From an uncultured Clostridia bacterium (GTDB lineage Bacteria; Bacillota_A; Clostridia; Christensenellales; CAG-138): a DNA stretch of 13,475 bases. Below the pieces are notes generated by a model that was not told the origin of the DNA, searched no databases, and saw nothing but the letters and a program-made list of their open reading frames with translations. The stretch's first letter is position 1. The number at the start of each line of letters is the position of its first letter. Location of the stretch: contig CALFIV010000391.1 of assembly GCA_937877295.1 (NCBI GenBank), positions 1 through 13,475 of the forward strand, read 5' to 3'. A program made the translations under genes and the position numbers. Shown piece after piece: positions 13,162 to 13,475 of the stretch.

Positions 13162-13475
13162 TCACTTGGTGATCTCGCGCATCACGTCCGACCATCCGCC
13201 GAAGTACGTCATGCCTTCGAATTCGTGATAGGAGCGGATGCGCACATAGTAGGTCGTGTTTGATTTCAGTCCGTCGACCGTCGTCCAGTAGGTCGTCGGA
13301 TCGGAAATCTTGATGACCTTTGTATTTTGCGTAAATTTGCTGTCCGTCGCAAGCTGAATCTGATAGCCGGTGAAGACCTTTGACGGATTCCATTTGACCG
13401 TCATCGTCGTCTTGCCTGTTCGAAGCTGCACCAGCTCGCGCGTTGTGATGCGCACTGTCGTCGCCATCGGTCCGA
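13162..13475 (-). CDS. Fibronectin-III protein, C-terminal part, runs off the right edge
   Basis: An open minus-strand frame of 104 codons ends at a TGA at 13162-13164 and continues beyond the window. The visible part is one FN3 domain (MTVKWNPSKVFTGYQIQLA, then NTTYYVRIRSYHEFEGM). Aligned by eye without gaps it shares about 57 of 99 residues with the last domain of the neighbouring cohesin/FN3 protein. The shared part includes the TTVRITTREL stretch preceding the domain, which suggests an ancient tandem duplication. The internal ATG at 13465-13467 is not a real start, because the residues before it (GP) also match the paralogue. The rest of the protein, probably also secreted, is unseen. A poor hairpin (13122-13104) eight bases before a T-run at 13100-13095 might end the transcript. 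Confidence 0.85.
   Translation of the reverse strand, partial: GPMATTVRITTRELVQLRTGKTTMTVKWNPSKVFTGYQIQLATDSKFTQNTKVIKISDPTTYWTTVDGLKSNTTYYVRIRSYHEFEGMTYFGGWSDVMREITK

Noticed and set aside
1..13475. CRISPR array, tRNA or rRNA gene, insertion sequence or prophage signs
   Set aside because: I saw no regularly spaced direct repeats, no conserved tRNA T-arm sequence, no transposase motifs and no integrase on either strand.

Overview
The window looks like a chromosomal piece of an anaerobic, gut-type Clostridia (Firmicutes), probably an Oscillospirales or Christensenellales relative. The basis is a GC-rich sequence with AGGAGG-type ribosome sites, a Phe T-box riboswitch, sigma-A promoters with 17-base spacers, and secreted cohesin/fibronectin-III proteins. 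The genus assignment is inference; no marker in the window fixes it. Every gene I can support lies on the minus strand, so transcription runs from right to left. There are no tRNA or rRNA genes, no CRISPR array, and no transposase or integrase.

Layout from right to left (direction of transcription): (1) 13475-13162, the C-terminal end of a fibronectin-III protein that runs off the edge. (2) 12908-11481, a secreted cohesin-like plus FN3 protein whose last domain is a paralogue of (1), with its own promoter and terminator. (3) 11376-9607, a membrane-anchored type B carboxylesterase with its own promoter. (4) A strong promoter and a phenylalanine T-box leader (9592-9245), followed by a tight gene string pheS-pheT-nadE-iclR (9244-4307) that ends in an intrinsic terminator. 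(5) A second short operon (4251-1541) encoding an N-acyl-D-amino-acid deacylase and a WYL-domain regulator, with a promoter placed so that the first mRNA would be leaderless, and a strong terminator. (6) The 5' end of a small TIR-domain gene with promoter and Shine-Dalgarno (1370 to about 1105). (7) A threonine/serine-rich surface-protein fragment that fills 1-1143 and runs off the left edge.

How the parts work together: the T-box should couple pheST to the charging level of tRNA-Phe, and the close spacing suggests NAD synthetase and the IclR regulator are carried on the same mRNA. The IclR regulator sits directly upstream of the D-aminoacylase promoter and is a plausible regulator of it, although an operator cannot be proved here. 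The deacylase and WYL genes are only 12 bases apart.

The most unusual spot is about 1100-1150. There a TIR gene that keeps its start but lacks its end meets, in another reading frame, a surface-protein gene that lacks its start and signal peptide. Either a recombination event or a chimeric assembly join would explain this. I found no clear evidence for a wholly new system; the rest is mostly housekeeping plus secreted and cell-surface functions.
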